NCBI RefSeq assembly: GCF_040954645.1
Contig: NC_092805.1
Location: forward strand, 19,122,741-19,186,740
Origin: Diabrotica undecimpunctata
Taxonomy: Eukaryota > Arthropoda > Insecta > Coleoptera > Chrysomelidae
Length of the DNA stretch: 64,000 nt
Reading direction: 5' to 3'
Below are positions 25,496 to 35,877 of this stretch, piece by piece. The notes below the pieces were generated by a model, which saw only the letters and a program-made list of their open reading frames with translations, searched no databases and was not told where the DNA came from. The translations under genes and the position numbers were made by a program. The stretch's first letter is position 1. Every line of letters starts with the position of its first letter.

Positions 25496-25666
25496 ATGAT
25501 GATGAGTCTCTTTGTTCAGGGTTCTTAGGTCTTATATTATATAAGATGATTTTTAATTTGCGTTTATATACAGCTATTGAGATTAAGTCTGACAGATAAA
25601 GATATAGTATTAATATTCACCTATTTATTTAATTTATAGCCAGCTATAAAAAACTTAAAACTAGTA

Positions 25667-25800
25667 AAACATAATGACGGTATTAGATTTTTGTTTCGAT
25701 ACAGGGCAGCGGCAAGCCGCTTATACGTATTTCGACCTCTTTAGGTCTCATCAGAGCGGTATATGCCACTGCTCTGAATCGAAACAAAATCTATCCCGTC
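25667..25800 (-). mobile_element. Hammerhead-bearing repeat unit (Penelope-LTR-like)
   Basis: This non-coding unit contains the hammerhead at 25717-25759. Downstream on the minus strand it has CCCTGTATCGAAACAAAAAT and AATACCGTCATTATGTTTTA. The same downstream block recurs on the plus strand at about 61453-61506, which shows it is a dispersed repeat. In both places a second shared block (the arm of the 25855-26179 palindrome) lies next to it. That is what a tandemly arranged LTR-like repeat with one ribozyme per unit would leave. Assignment to Penelope-like elements is by analogy. Confidence 0.6.
25717..25759 (-). ncRNA. Type I hammerhead ribozyme
   Basis: Read on the minus strand: stem I strand CCGCT, core CTGATGA, stem II GACC / loop TAAAGA / GGTC, then GAAA, a short stem III ATA-CG-TAT, cleavage base A, and stem I strand AGCGG. 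All invariant core positions (CTGATGA and GAAA) are present. Stem I has 5 bp, stem II 4 bp and stem III 2-3 bp. The site of self-cleavage would be after A at 25722. Short stem III hammerheads of this kind are known from Penelope-like retroelements. Confidence 0.85.
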
Positions 25801-25854
25801 TTAGACCAATAATTATCGAAATAACTATTTACAGACGTAACAACGCCATCTAAT

Positions 25855-26179
25855 AACAACAAGAGAAATCATACGATTTCCTACCTGGCGAAACTGAATT
25901 CAAATTTTTACCACTGTGCCTTCTAAAACTTGCAAAACAAACAGCTTGATGAAATACTCGGCAAGGCAATCTAAAATATGCAATCCGCCTGCCGTTCATC
26001 ATGGTCAAATGATGAACGATGATTTTTGACCAGGATGAACGGCAGGTGGAATGCATATTTTAGATTCCATTACCGAGTAATTCATCAAGCTGTTTGCTTT
26101 GCAAGTTGTAGAAAGCACAGTGGTAAAAATTTGAATTCAGTTTCGCCAGGTAGGAAATCGTATGATTTCTCTTATTGTT
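25855..26179. mobile_element. 325-bp palindromic repeat
   Basis: Inverted arms of roughly 155 bp meet near 26017. The outer ends carry GAGAAATCATACGATTTCCT and its complement, and the inner ends GCCGTTCATCATGGTC and GACCAGGATGAACGGC. The arms differ at some positions, so it is older than the 14.3-kb palindrome. One arm alone recurs at about 61520-61690. There is no coding content. It is probably a head-to-head pair of the same LTR-like unit whose hammerhead lies just to the left. Confidence 0.75.
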
Positions 26180-26182
26180 AAA

Positions 26183-27183
26183 ACTAGTACTTTTTAAAAT
26201 TCTCCATGGTATTAGATACCATCCAAATATACATTCTATGTTGATTAGTAACTCTACTTTCAAGCGATTATTTAAAACACATATTTCATCTTTGACCTAG
26301 GAATTAGTTGCTCTAGATTCCTTTTATTTACTATCTTCGTTGATTACCAAGTAACTTCTAGAGTTATCCTGACTATTATCCATGTCTAATAAAAGTACCA
26401 ACAGTTGTAGCACTGAGAACTGTTGTAGTTTCTCTCACATAAAATTAATGTATTCATTATTTCTCTATCAAGCAGATTATTTACAATTTTCACACTTCCA
26501 GGGAAATTCTTTTCTTATTTAGTGATTACCAAGAAAACTATCGGATTACTTTGTCAGATACTTTCTCAAGATAAAATATTACCTGAATCTTTTGTTCCTG
26601 AAAATTACGTCTGTTGTTGATCTGTTTTAGATATTTAACTAATATAACTTTTTTATCGATTTGATGATTGAATTGATTTTTTTTTATTTTTTCAATGAAT
26701 TTTTGCCTTTCATATTTTAATTTTAATTTTACTTTCTTTGCTTTGTTTTTATTACTATCATTCTCTTTTATTATCTTTCTCATATTTTTGAATGTACTAC
26801 CTGTTGTTCGTTAATATGAATTCCAAACAAGTATATATTTAATAATTCACTTTAGTCTTATCAAATCAGACTTGATTCTCATAAAGATGCTTTCCAATTA
26901 TTAATTTTTCCATTAATCAGATCCTAAATTAATTCTTGTATATATTTATTCCATTTTTCAAATTTTTAACTGTAGAAAGTGTGGGGTGGTTTAGTGTGTA
27001 GGTACAAAAATAAGAGTTGTTAAAAATCATTATTAAATTTATAATTTTAAAATGTTTTTGGGTAGAGAATTACCTGTTGTATCTTATTGTACCTATTGTA
27101 TTTTTATACTCACCATTTAAATAAACATTGTAAATAAATCGTGTTTTTTTATGGTGTGCTGACAATATCCCATGAATTAAGAC
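26183..27183. other. Stretch without a recognisable gene
   Basis: AT-rich, low-complexity sequence. A lysine-rich minus-strand open frame at 26538-26783 looks compositional, not genic. Confidence 0.5.
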
Positions 27184-28703
27184 GGTCCCGAACAAGCAAG
27201 CAAGCAATTTAATTAAACACAGCCTGTGAGACATGTTCACTTCTTAAAAATTACGTTCGGGTGTAACAATTCCTTGGAGCGGGGTGTATTAACTCGAGTA
27301 AAACAGCAGTCACTCCATTCCCAATGCACCAGAACAAACCTTTCCCCCCTATAGCATTCTGATGCTCAATAGGGGCACAACTATCAGACAAATGCTCTTC
27401 ATGTGGGCGTCCTGGATAATAGAACTCCAACATGGCTCTCTAATCGATTTTAAATTCAGGACAGCGTGACGTGCTTTATTTTTGTAATTATCTAGTGACT
27501 TATCCGCGAAACTAAAATTGCTTGCGTGGGCCTCAAGCCTCTGCTCCGGACTACGGTTCGGAGACTTTGTGCTCAAAAGTTTGGGCCTTAAGTGCCTGAG
27601 TTTTTTGTTTTTGTTTATTTTTCCGTTGGCTTTCGGCGGTTTTGTTAATTTTTTGTTGATCGAAGCCTTTTTTTTATGTTTTTTGTTAGTTTTTTATAGG
27701 ATATCTGTAGAAAAATCGTGTTATGGTTTAGCTAGTCCTTACCTCTTGGGGCTTACACAGTGCGGCGATTTGCAGTGTTTGTCTACTATTTAGATCTACG
27801 AACTATCCTCTGTTGATTATTTATTTATTTATTTCTCTCTGTTTTTGAGGTTTTTTGTTTTCTCTCTGGTGATTTTGTTTATTTCCTTGTTTGATTTTCT
27901 CTCCAGTATTTATTTTATTTTCTCTCACTACTTTTTATTTTATTTGACTTCACTTTTATTTTGTTTCTTTATTTATTCCACTATTTGTTGTTTAGGCCTT
28001 TTGTGTTTCGATCGGTGAAAGTGTCGTATCTCATGATCTCCTGCCTCTACCCTTCATGATTTCCGTATCTGACCTGTTGCAGTTCTCTGAGTATAAAGCG
28101 TTCTGCTACATATCTTGGAAAGTTGACGGCTTCTTATTGTGAACTGCTTGAATCCTCTTACTTGTGGTGTTACAGATATGTCTCCATGCGAGAGATGCAC
28201 ATGTAAGTATCGGTAAAATGATACTGTTTATTGTCTGATTTTAGTTGTAATCCTCAGTTTGCTTTTGCTGGCTGTGAACTCTCTGATGGATTTTAGCCAT
28301 GTTGGTTTTTTGTACTGTGGCGTCTACGTGCTTTTTGAATGTGAATCCTTTATCCATAATGACTCACAGGTATTTTGCCTCGCTTTTCCACTCGATTAGA
28401 TTGTTCTGTACTGTAACTTGTTCCTCTGGCTGCTGTAATCTTTTTTTGAATAGCACCGCTTGCGTTTTGTCGGAGTTTATGGCGATTTTCCATCTGATAC
28501 TCTATAACTCGATTTGTTTGCAGGTTGTTAACTGCTGTGTCTACATTTCGATGTTTGGCCGGCAGTGTCGTCGGCATAAAGCCTTAATAGGATATCTGGT
28601 GTTCTGGGAACGTTTGCGGTAAATATTGAGTACAGCAAGGGTGACAGGACCGCTCCATGTGGCACTCTAGCTTCCGGAGTTCCGAGCTCGGACAGGACTT
28701 GTC

Positions 28704-29486
28704 CTATTCGAACTCGCTGTAACCATATATCCTCATTTTGTGTATCAGCCCTTTATGCCAGACTCTGTCGCAGGCTTTGCTTAAGTCCAAGAAGGCTGCT
28801 CCTGTATATTGCTTGTCATGGAATCCAAATGCTACGTACTCTGTTAATCTGAGTACGTGTAGCTCACTGGAATGGTCAGCTCTGAAGTTAAACTGTGCTT
28901 CTGGAATTATTTCAAGCCTGCCCATTTCGGCTTGGAGTCGGCTGAGGATCACTCTTTCCACAATTTTGCTGATTGCTGGAAATAAGCTTATTGGCCTGTA
29001 GTTTTGCAAGAACCTACTGTATTTGCCTGTTTTTGGAATTATGATGACGTGGGCCTCTTTCCATCTATTTGGTAATTTCCTGTATCTCAACATTGCATTT
29101 ACTATGTTAGTTAAAAATACTATGGCTTTCGCCGGTAGGTATTTTAGGGCTCTGTTTGTTATTTGGTCCGGGCCTGGAGCTTTCTTTGGTGAACTATTTT
29201 TAATTAGTTCGTTTATCTCTTCCTGTGAAGTTGGAGGGATAATGTCGTTTGGGTTTTCAGGCCTTTCTCTCTGTTCCTCAACTTCTTCGCTGAAGTCGAG
29301 CTCTTCGTCTGGGTGGAAGTTTAGTGTGCACACTCTCTCGAGAGTATTCCTCATAACTTCTGCTTTTTCCTTTATGTAATAGACTATTCCGTTTTCTCCG
29401 TGTAATCGTGGAAGTGGTTTTCTGTCACTTCTTAATAGTCTTTGTAATTTCCAGATATTCTGCATGTTTGATCCTTCTTCTTTCAT
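28704..29486 (-). pseudogene. Reverse transcriptase fragment of the jockey-like LINE
   Basis: A 260-residue open stretch carries RT blocks in order: SPKKAPGPDQITNRALKYLP, RWKEAHVIIIPKTGK, NYRPISLFPAISKIVE, PEAQFNFRADHSSELHVLRL and TGAAFLDLSKACDRVWHKGL. These are closest to jockey-clade RTs. The AFLDLSKA block holds the first catalytic Asp. The second pair (YADD) lies beyond the stop at 28704, in the same direction near 28570. The frame stops after YGYSEFE, so the RT is split and non-functional unless the stop is bypassed. Confidence 0.85.
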
Positions 29487-29609
29487 TTCTTGGACGTGAT
29501 TTTCCCTTAATTTCTCGATTTAGTCTGTTTGCCCTGTTTTTATCTCCTTGCTTTCTTGTCCTCCTCGCGAGTTGCTTGGCTCTGTTCTTCTCCCTTATCA
29601 TATCTTTTA

Positions 29610-29923
29610 ATTTATATTTAAATGGGAATAAGCCACAATTAAAGGTTAAAATACGTTTATTGACGTTTCAATTTCCACTTCGGAAATCGTTCTCAAAATA
29701 CAAACATTAGTAAATTAAACAAATTTTGTTTTTTTTTGTTTACAAAAAAAAAAGTTTTAAAAAAAAATAAAATTTGTTTAATTTATTAATGTTTGTATTT
29801 TGAGAACGATTTCCGAAGTGGAAATTGAAACGTCAATAAACGTATTTTAACCTTTAATTGTGGCTTATTCCCATTTAAATATAAATTAATTTAAAATGCC
29901 ACAAGAAAATAGCTTCAGAACAA
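29610..29923. mobile_element. Palindromic element with 14-bp target duplication
   Basis: TATCATATCTTTTA at 29596-29609 is repeated at 29924-29937. Between them, arms of about 120 bp (29610-29733 and 29763-29889) are inverted copies with few differences around an A/T-rich centre. The right end has a further 34 bp ending AGCTTCAGAACAA. The word GATTTCCGAAGTGGAAAT followed by TGAAACGTC resembles a degenerate hammerhead stem II and GAAA. The same 3' end recurs at 50753. The variable-length duplication fits target-primed insertion; this element interrupts the jockey-like LINE. Confidence 0.8.
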
Positions 29924-30460
29924 TATCATATCTTTTAGTTCCTGGGAGATGTCTTTGAATCTTCCTTTGTGTATTTCTACCTCTTCTTCTGTAGTGCTGT
30001 TCCTTAGTGCTTGTTGAATGATGGTTTCAAACTCTAGGACTCTTTCCTCTATTTTTTGTGGGTTGTGTATCACTGAAACGTTGTTTATTCCAGTGCTTAC
30101 AGTCTTTTAAAGTTGGTCCATTTTGTTTTCTTTTTCATTCTCTTGATGGTACTTCCTTCCTCCCATGTTCCTAGTTTCAATAGTATGGGGTTGTGACCCG
30201 TTGTTCCTTCGTTTAAGGTTTGGATTTCCGTTTGGAGTCCTAGGTTTTTAGCGACTACTATGTCTATATGCGTGGGTAGTCCATTTTCAGGGTAATTGGT
30301 TGGGTCGATGGGGCCCATCGCCACGGTGTCTTCGTTGTTTTCTACGTAGTGGTTTAGCAGTCTTCCGTTTCTGTACTAGCTCTGTCGTTCCAATTTGGGG
30401 ATCTGGCGTTAAGGGCTCCTATAATTATTGACGGTTCGGCGATGTTTAGGTCCCGAACAA

Positions 30461-31111
30461 ACCGGCATATGCCGCTTTATATACAAGGACAGAGCGGCAC
30501 CTGCGGAGACTGTTGACTCATAGTGATGTTCACCGTTTAAAGAGCATATCAGTTTCAGTAGCGACATGGTTACTGTCCCAGTAGAAGTAAAAAAACACGA
30601 AAAATATTTTTACTGAAGCAAGTGACAACAAAAATTTATCTCTGGGCGAATCACTTTGTTTTTTCGTAGATGACTAAACTTTAGACAATATAATAATGTA
30701 AATTTGAATATATGTCAGACTGTTGACCTTACCCTTCTTCCCTTCTCGTCAATCCACCCAATAACTGCCCCAGACGAAGCTTTTGACATACAATAAAGTA
30801 TTTATATTTGTTTTATGTTTTTATTTATGCACATATACAAAAATATTGAGCAATTTCACAATTATTATTTGTATTCTGAACTTAAGTGATACCTAACTAA
30901 ATAACTACCAGGGACAATTTGACACTATTTATAGGCTGATTTCTAACTTTTTTTCTGTTAATTCAAATATTTTGTAAATACAAATACAAACTTTTGTAAA
31001 TTTCTAAAAATACCTCCATTGACCCATTTTAAATAGTTTTTTCTAAACAACGATGTTTAATGATTTATTGTTGATGTTTTAAGTCTTAACTGTTGTGATT
31101 TGTAATAATAA
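30461..31111. other. Stretch without a recognisable gene
   Basis: No recognisable frame. It lies between the jockey-like LINE target duplication and the TTAA that may mark the left edge of the GGQNKN transposon-like unit. Confidence 0.45.
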
Positions 31112-31446
31112 TTAAAGGGTAGGTACAGGGGGAAAAAGGAGGAAAGTCAGAAATTTGAATTTTTCGTTTTAATAATTCATTGGATAGGTTATATCCTGTA
31201 TTTCACTGTACGTAAATAACACTGTTTAAAAATGGGTTGTGCCATGAGCTAACAGGAATAATAAAATACCTATACAGGAGAAAAAGAGGGAATGCAATGG
31301 CGTTCCGGTTAAGAAAGGGTGTCCGCTGTGAGTAGCGCAGAAACAAGTAAAGCCGATTTTATTGCTACTCGTTGTTTTCGTATGTTGCCTTGAGGTGTAT
31401 ATTTGAGGTTACTTTTTTCAAGTTACTGATACAAAATCATTTTATT

Positions 31447-33880
31447 ATGCAAAGTGAAGAAAAAATAAGTGATATGGATGTAAGCAATTCAGAAAATGCA
31501 AAGTTAAGTAAGAAAAGAAAATCATTTGGTCACATGACTGATTACAAAACTTAGATTAGAAAGTCATGTCCCAGGGCCTGACTGCCCCTTTTAAAAATTG
31601 CAATGTTTTCAAAATGTTTCTAAAGGCTGTAGGAACAGTATTTTGAGACAATTTAATTTAATGTCTCAAACTGCCAAGGTAAGAGTTGACAACCAGTACA
31701 CCCAAAATATCAATATACAGAGAGGAGTCCGCCAGGGTTGCGTACTGTCCCCACTACTTTTCATTGTCTACAGTGAAGCGGTATTTCAAAAAGCGCTCTC
31801 AGACTCAATAGAAGGTATATCTATCAATGGAGAAGTTTTGAATAACTTACGTTTTGCAGACGATACAGTAATAATGACGGATAACAACAATGGTTTACAG
31901 AACGTAATGCAACGCCTTAATGAACGCTGTCCTGAGTACGGACTGAAGATAAATTTAAAGAAAACTAAATGCAAGATCATGGCTAAATCTGCACATGCAA
32001 ATATCCAATTGACTATTGAAGATACTGCAATTGAGTGTGTTAATAACTATAAATACTTAGGAACGTAGATAACATCAGATGTAGACCAACACAAAGAAAT
32101 TGGGACACGCATTGAAATAGCACGTACATCATTCATTAAACTTAAAAAGTTTCTTTGTTGTCGGGATATAAGGTTAGAACTACGCCGAATGCTTCGATGT
32201 TACGTGTTCTCTACTCTTCTTTATGGCTTGGAAGCATGGACACTAAAACAAGTCCATCTGAATAAGTTGGCCGCCTTTGAATTTTGGCGTTACAGAAGAA
32301 TCCTACGAATATCATGGATTCAAAGAATGTCAAACGTGGAGGTAACTAGAAGGATAGGGAATGAGCCTGAAATAATATTAACTATCAAAAGACGAAAACT
32401 TGAGTACTTAGGACATGTGATGAGAGGGCAAAAATACGCATTATTACAACTTATTATGCAAGGCAAAATCCGATGAAAGCGAAATGTGGGAAGACAAAGA
32501 ATATCCTGGCTTAAGAACTTAAGGGAATGGTTTGAACGCAGTAGTGCAGAATTTTTTAGAGCGGCAGTCAACAGAGTCCGCATAGCCATGATGATTTCCA
32601 ACCTTCGATAGAAGATGGAACTTAAAGAAGAAGAATTTAATGTGTTCTGTTGATGAAGAGAACTCATATGTATGTGATCTAATTACTGTATAACAAATTC
32701 AAAACCGACGTTCACGTCAAATAGAAGAGAACGTTAAATTTAAAGATGCCGTATATAATAAATTATACAGTGAGGTTCGTAAAAGATGAGAACCAAACAA
32801 AAGAAGTTCAGATTTGCTTTAATGCTTTTATGGCTATCCATAGTATAACCAAGAAAACTGGAGGTCCTTTAAAAATCTTTAAAAGTATTTGGCATTTTTC
32901 CAAGGTATCAATGAGGAAAGCATTTTTCAAAACATTGGAAACTCTCCAAAGAAAAAAGAGAAGCACAACGGGCCACATAAGTTCGTTTGAAGGCCGAAAA
33001 AGTCATTACAACCTGGCAGAATCTTCCAAAATATATTTACCAGAGGAGTTTAATATTAATAAAATGCAAAAAATGTGTATTGAAACAAATTATAAAGTGT
33101 CTTGTGAAGCTTACGGAACAATTTTCTCAACCGAATTTAGTTTGTCATTTGGATACCCCAGAAAAGATACATGCAGGACATGTGATGAGTTCTAAACTAA
33201 ACCTAAACCTAAACTTCATAAATTGAAAGCAGACAATATTTTTTAAGAGGAAATGAGAAGCTACAAAACGAAGCAGAAAAATCAGCAATGAACAAGCAAT
33301 TTGTTTTAATTTCCAGAAAAATCTACGAATACCTAACATCACTACAAATAATATCTATTTCATATACCAATTTCTTTGTAAAGTTTTATTGTCCACACTT
33401 AATCAACCGGAGCCAGTACAATTTATATTTATCCTGAAACAGTAGGAAAAAAGGTAGTAATGATGTGTACTCAATGTTATACGATTTCGTATACAATCAT
33501 CTTAATATAAATGTCCGACAATTTTCCATGTTCTGTGATTCACACGGAGGACAAAACAAGAATTACACTGTTTTAAGATTTTTCCACAACCTAGTGCACA
33601 ACAAAAAAGATTTGAAATAAAAATATTTTTTTTTATAAGAGGCCATTCCTGTCTTAAAACAGACAGGAATATGGGCCAAATAACCAAAAAGCTAAAGTAG
33701 AGAAGCCAAATGAATGGATGGAGATTTTTAGTAAAGCTAGAGTGAAACCTTCTCCTTTTATTGTAATAGAGGTGGATCAGCTACTATTTAGAACATGGTC
33801 AGACTGCTAGAACAAATCTAAGAGCAAGAAGTACCACATGTTGCATGAGGACAAGTTGGATCATAATTTTAACTAAGCGA
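31447..33880 (+). pseudogene. DDE-like gene of a poorly named arthropod family
   Basis: The N-terminus reads MQSEEKISDMDVSN, KKRKSFGHMTDYKT, then after a frameshift ESHVPGPDCP and LQCFQNVSKG. A LINE-beta copy then splits the frame at LRQFNLM, and CSVDEENSYVCDLIT resumes after it. Next come VQICFNAFMAIHSITKK, FEGRKSHYNLAESSKIYLPE, a Cys pair in LSFGYPRKDTCRTCDEF, and in shifted frames FCDSHGGQNKNYTVLRFFHN, RGHSCLKTDRNMG and VKPSPFIVIEVDQ. I know this architecture from many insect genomes. The D..GGQNKN and RGHS...D blocks look like a DDE-type catalytic core, but I have no established family name. Several stops make this copy dead. Confidence 0.65.
31665..32633 (+). mobile_element. LINE-beta insertion with 10-bp target duplication
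   Basis: AATTTAATGT occurs at 31655-31664 and 32634-32643. The insert begins inside the RT with SQTAKVRVDNQYTQNINIQR, then GVRQGCVLSPLLFIVYSEAV and LRFADDTVIMTD. After one stop at 32066 it continues RRMLRCYVFSTLLYGLEAWT, EFWRYRRILRISWIQRMSN, LEYLGHVMRGQKYALLQLI and RQRISWLKNLREWFERSS, ending in AAAGAAGAA. RT catalytic residues are intact, but the copy is truncated at 5' and has two stops. Because it splits the DDE-like frame exactly at its duplication, the insertion is younger than that gene. Confidence 0.9.
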
Positions 33881-33900
33881 AATTGTATCATTCTTTTATA

Positions 33901-35877
33901 CAGGGTATTTCAAAAAGGTATGTCATAAATTAAATCACGCATTCCGGGGACAAAAATAAATTGATTGAATCCAACTTACCTTAGTACAAAAATGTACACA
34001 AAAAAAGTTACAGCCCTTTGAAGTTACAAAATAAAAATTGTGTTTTTGCATTATCTCCTAAACTACTTGACATTTTGTAATAAAAATGGACACGTTACTT
34101 TTTTGTTCTGAAAGCATTTTTCATACAAAAAAAAAAGAAACAACAAAATCTAAGCGCACAGAAAAATTTTAAGGGGGGTGTGCAGCCCTAAATTCCCCCA
34201 AACTTTTGAGTACGTAAAAATCAAATGAATTTTGTGGCATCATTAGTTTAACACATTATTTTTAAAACTTTTTTGCTTCTTATCACTTTTTCGAAAAACT
34301 AGTTTTTTCCTAGTTGGCCACAAAATTACAATTAGTTTCTACGGATACAATAATTACAAACAGTTCCATAAATAATAGTCAATAATTTGAAGCTATCATT
34401 TATTGTGTGAATAAGATTAATATTAAAAATTTTGATATTACAATGGCCTACACATTTCAGGAAATGGCAGATATGCATTTAACTTTGGGTAAGTTGGGTC
34501 AGATTAAATTATGATTTCAATAAACTATCGGGAATATCGTAGGTGAATGTCAAGGAAATAGTGCAGCAGCCTCAAGGCGTTATGCAGTAAAAGAACCCAA
34601 TCGAAATATACCCGTTAGACGATTATTTCTGACCATTGATCGTCGTTTACGGGAAACGGGTACATTCCAACCGCAAGTTGCTGGCAATAGTGGTCGTCCA
34701 ATGATGGATGCAACTGATGAAGATATTTTAGAAATCATTGAAGAAATCCCTGGAACAAGTACAAGGGTAATAGCTAACTAAATATTCCTCACGAAAGGGT
34801 TTGGAGGCGTTTGAAGGATCAGCTGCCTAAACTCTATCACTTAACAACGGTTCAAGAGTTATGGGTTGAAGATTATCCTAAAAGGATTGGATTTTGCGAT
34901 TGGTTGTTAATGGAAAACACTCAAAATGTTAATTTTATTAGAAATATTTTGTTTACCGACGAGTCTACCTTCAGTAGAAATGGAATAACAAACCATCATA
35001 GCGAGCACACTTAAGCCGACGAAAATCCTCAAGCCAAAAAAACGACTCATCACCAAAGGACTTTCAAAGTTAATGTTTGGGCAGGAATTGTGGATAACAA
35101 TCTAATAGGCCCAGTATTTCTTCCCAAAAATTTAAATGATGATAATTATTTGCAGTTCTTGGAAAACGATTTACAAGAGAATTTGGAAGAAATGAATATT
35201 GCAATAAGGAAAAATATGTGGTTTCTACAACTGTGTAACAATTGAGGACGAACAACAATTGAGGGTTAGAATAATTGAAGCTGCAAATCAATTTCGCCAG
35301 AAAAATATGATTTTTCAGCGCATTCGGTTTTCCTTATTAAAACGATACCGAATTTGTATTGAAGAAAATGGGGGTCATTTTGAACATTTATTGTAATATC
35401 ATATTTATAGAGGTTATAGACATTTTTTGTACTTGTTAATTCATTTAAGCCATTTATTTAGTTGAGGCCGTAACTCAATAAAAACTGTTTTTTGAAAAAA
35501 GTGATGAGGCAAAATTTTTTTAAAAATAGTGTGTTAAACTAATGATGCCACAAAATTCATTTGATTTAAACGTACTCAAAAGTTTGGGGGGATTTAGGGC
35601 TGCACACCCCCTTAAAATTTTTCTGTGCGCTTAGATTTTGTTGTTTCTTTTGTATGAAAAATGCTTTCAGAACAAAAAAGTAACGTGTCCATTTTGGTTA
35701 CAAAATATCAAGTAGTTTAGGAGATAACGCAGAAAAACAATTTTTATTTTGTAACTTCAAAGGGCTGTAACTTTTTTTGTGTACACTTTTGTACTAAGGT
35801 AAGTTGGATTCAATCAATTTATTTTTGTCCCCGGAATGCGCGATTTAATTTATGACATACCTTTTTAAAACACCCTG
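33901..35877 (+). mobile_element. Mariner-like element 1 with long inverted repeats
   Basis: TA at 33899-33900 and 35878-35879 flank ends CAGGGTATTTCAAAAAGGTA (left) and its near-complement. Inverted similarity continues for about 400 bp on each side (33901 to about 34310 and about 35465 to 35877), including the words GTTACAGCCCTTTGAAGTTA and CATTCCGGGGACAAAAATAA. Such long inverted repeats are unusual for classic mariners. A decayed transposase lies between them. The element sits inside the GGQNKN transposon-like unit. Confidence 0.88.
34443..35396 (+). pseudogene. Mariner-like transposase 1, broken and internally deleted
   Basis: Starts MAYTFQEMADMHLTLGKLGQ and after a stop continues GNSAAASRRYAVKEPNRN, VRRLFLTIDRRLRETGTF and GRPMMDATDEDILEIIEE, a helix-turn-helix region. 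The catalytic half has LFTDESTFSRNGITN (first Asp), VNVWAGIVDNNLIGPVFLP and NMWFLQ. There the expected DGAPPH motif and third acidic residue are missing; the frame jumps to EDEQQLRVRIIEAANQF and finishes GGHFEHLL. So the second and third catalytic acids are deleted. The copy cannot be active. Confidence 0.82.

Larger units (their letters stand above)
27196..30448 (-). mobile_element. Jockey-like LINE with 12-bp target duplication
   Basis: GGTCCCGAACAA occurs at 27184-27195 and 30449-30460 and brackets the copy. Reading leftwards, it starts inside the endonuclease (IIIGALNARSPNWNDRAS; HIDIVVAKNLGLQT; HNPILLKLG, to about 30097). It is then interrupted by a palindromic element (29610-29923), continues through the RT (28704-29486) to a second RT part with HGAVLSPLLYSIFTANV and LYADDTA (about 28560-28660), and a decayed C-terminus to about 28000. 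The rest is probably 3' untranslated sequence ending in (TTGC)n. It is 5'-truncated, with stops inside the RT. Confidence 0.85.

Noticed and set aside
29023..29379. 118-residue plus-strand open frame
   Set aside because: Antisense shadow of the jockey-like reverse transcriptase on the minus strand.
29801..29840. Hammerhead in the arms of the 29.6-kb palindrome
   Set aside because: Stem II and GAAACGTC are present but the CTGANGA core is replaced by TTGAGAA with the G8 position lost, so a working ribozyme is unlikely. Mentioned only as a possible relic.
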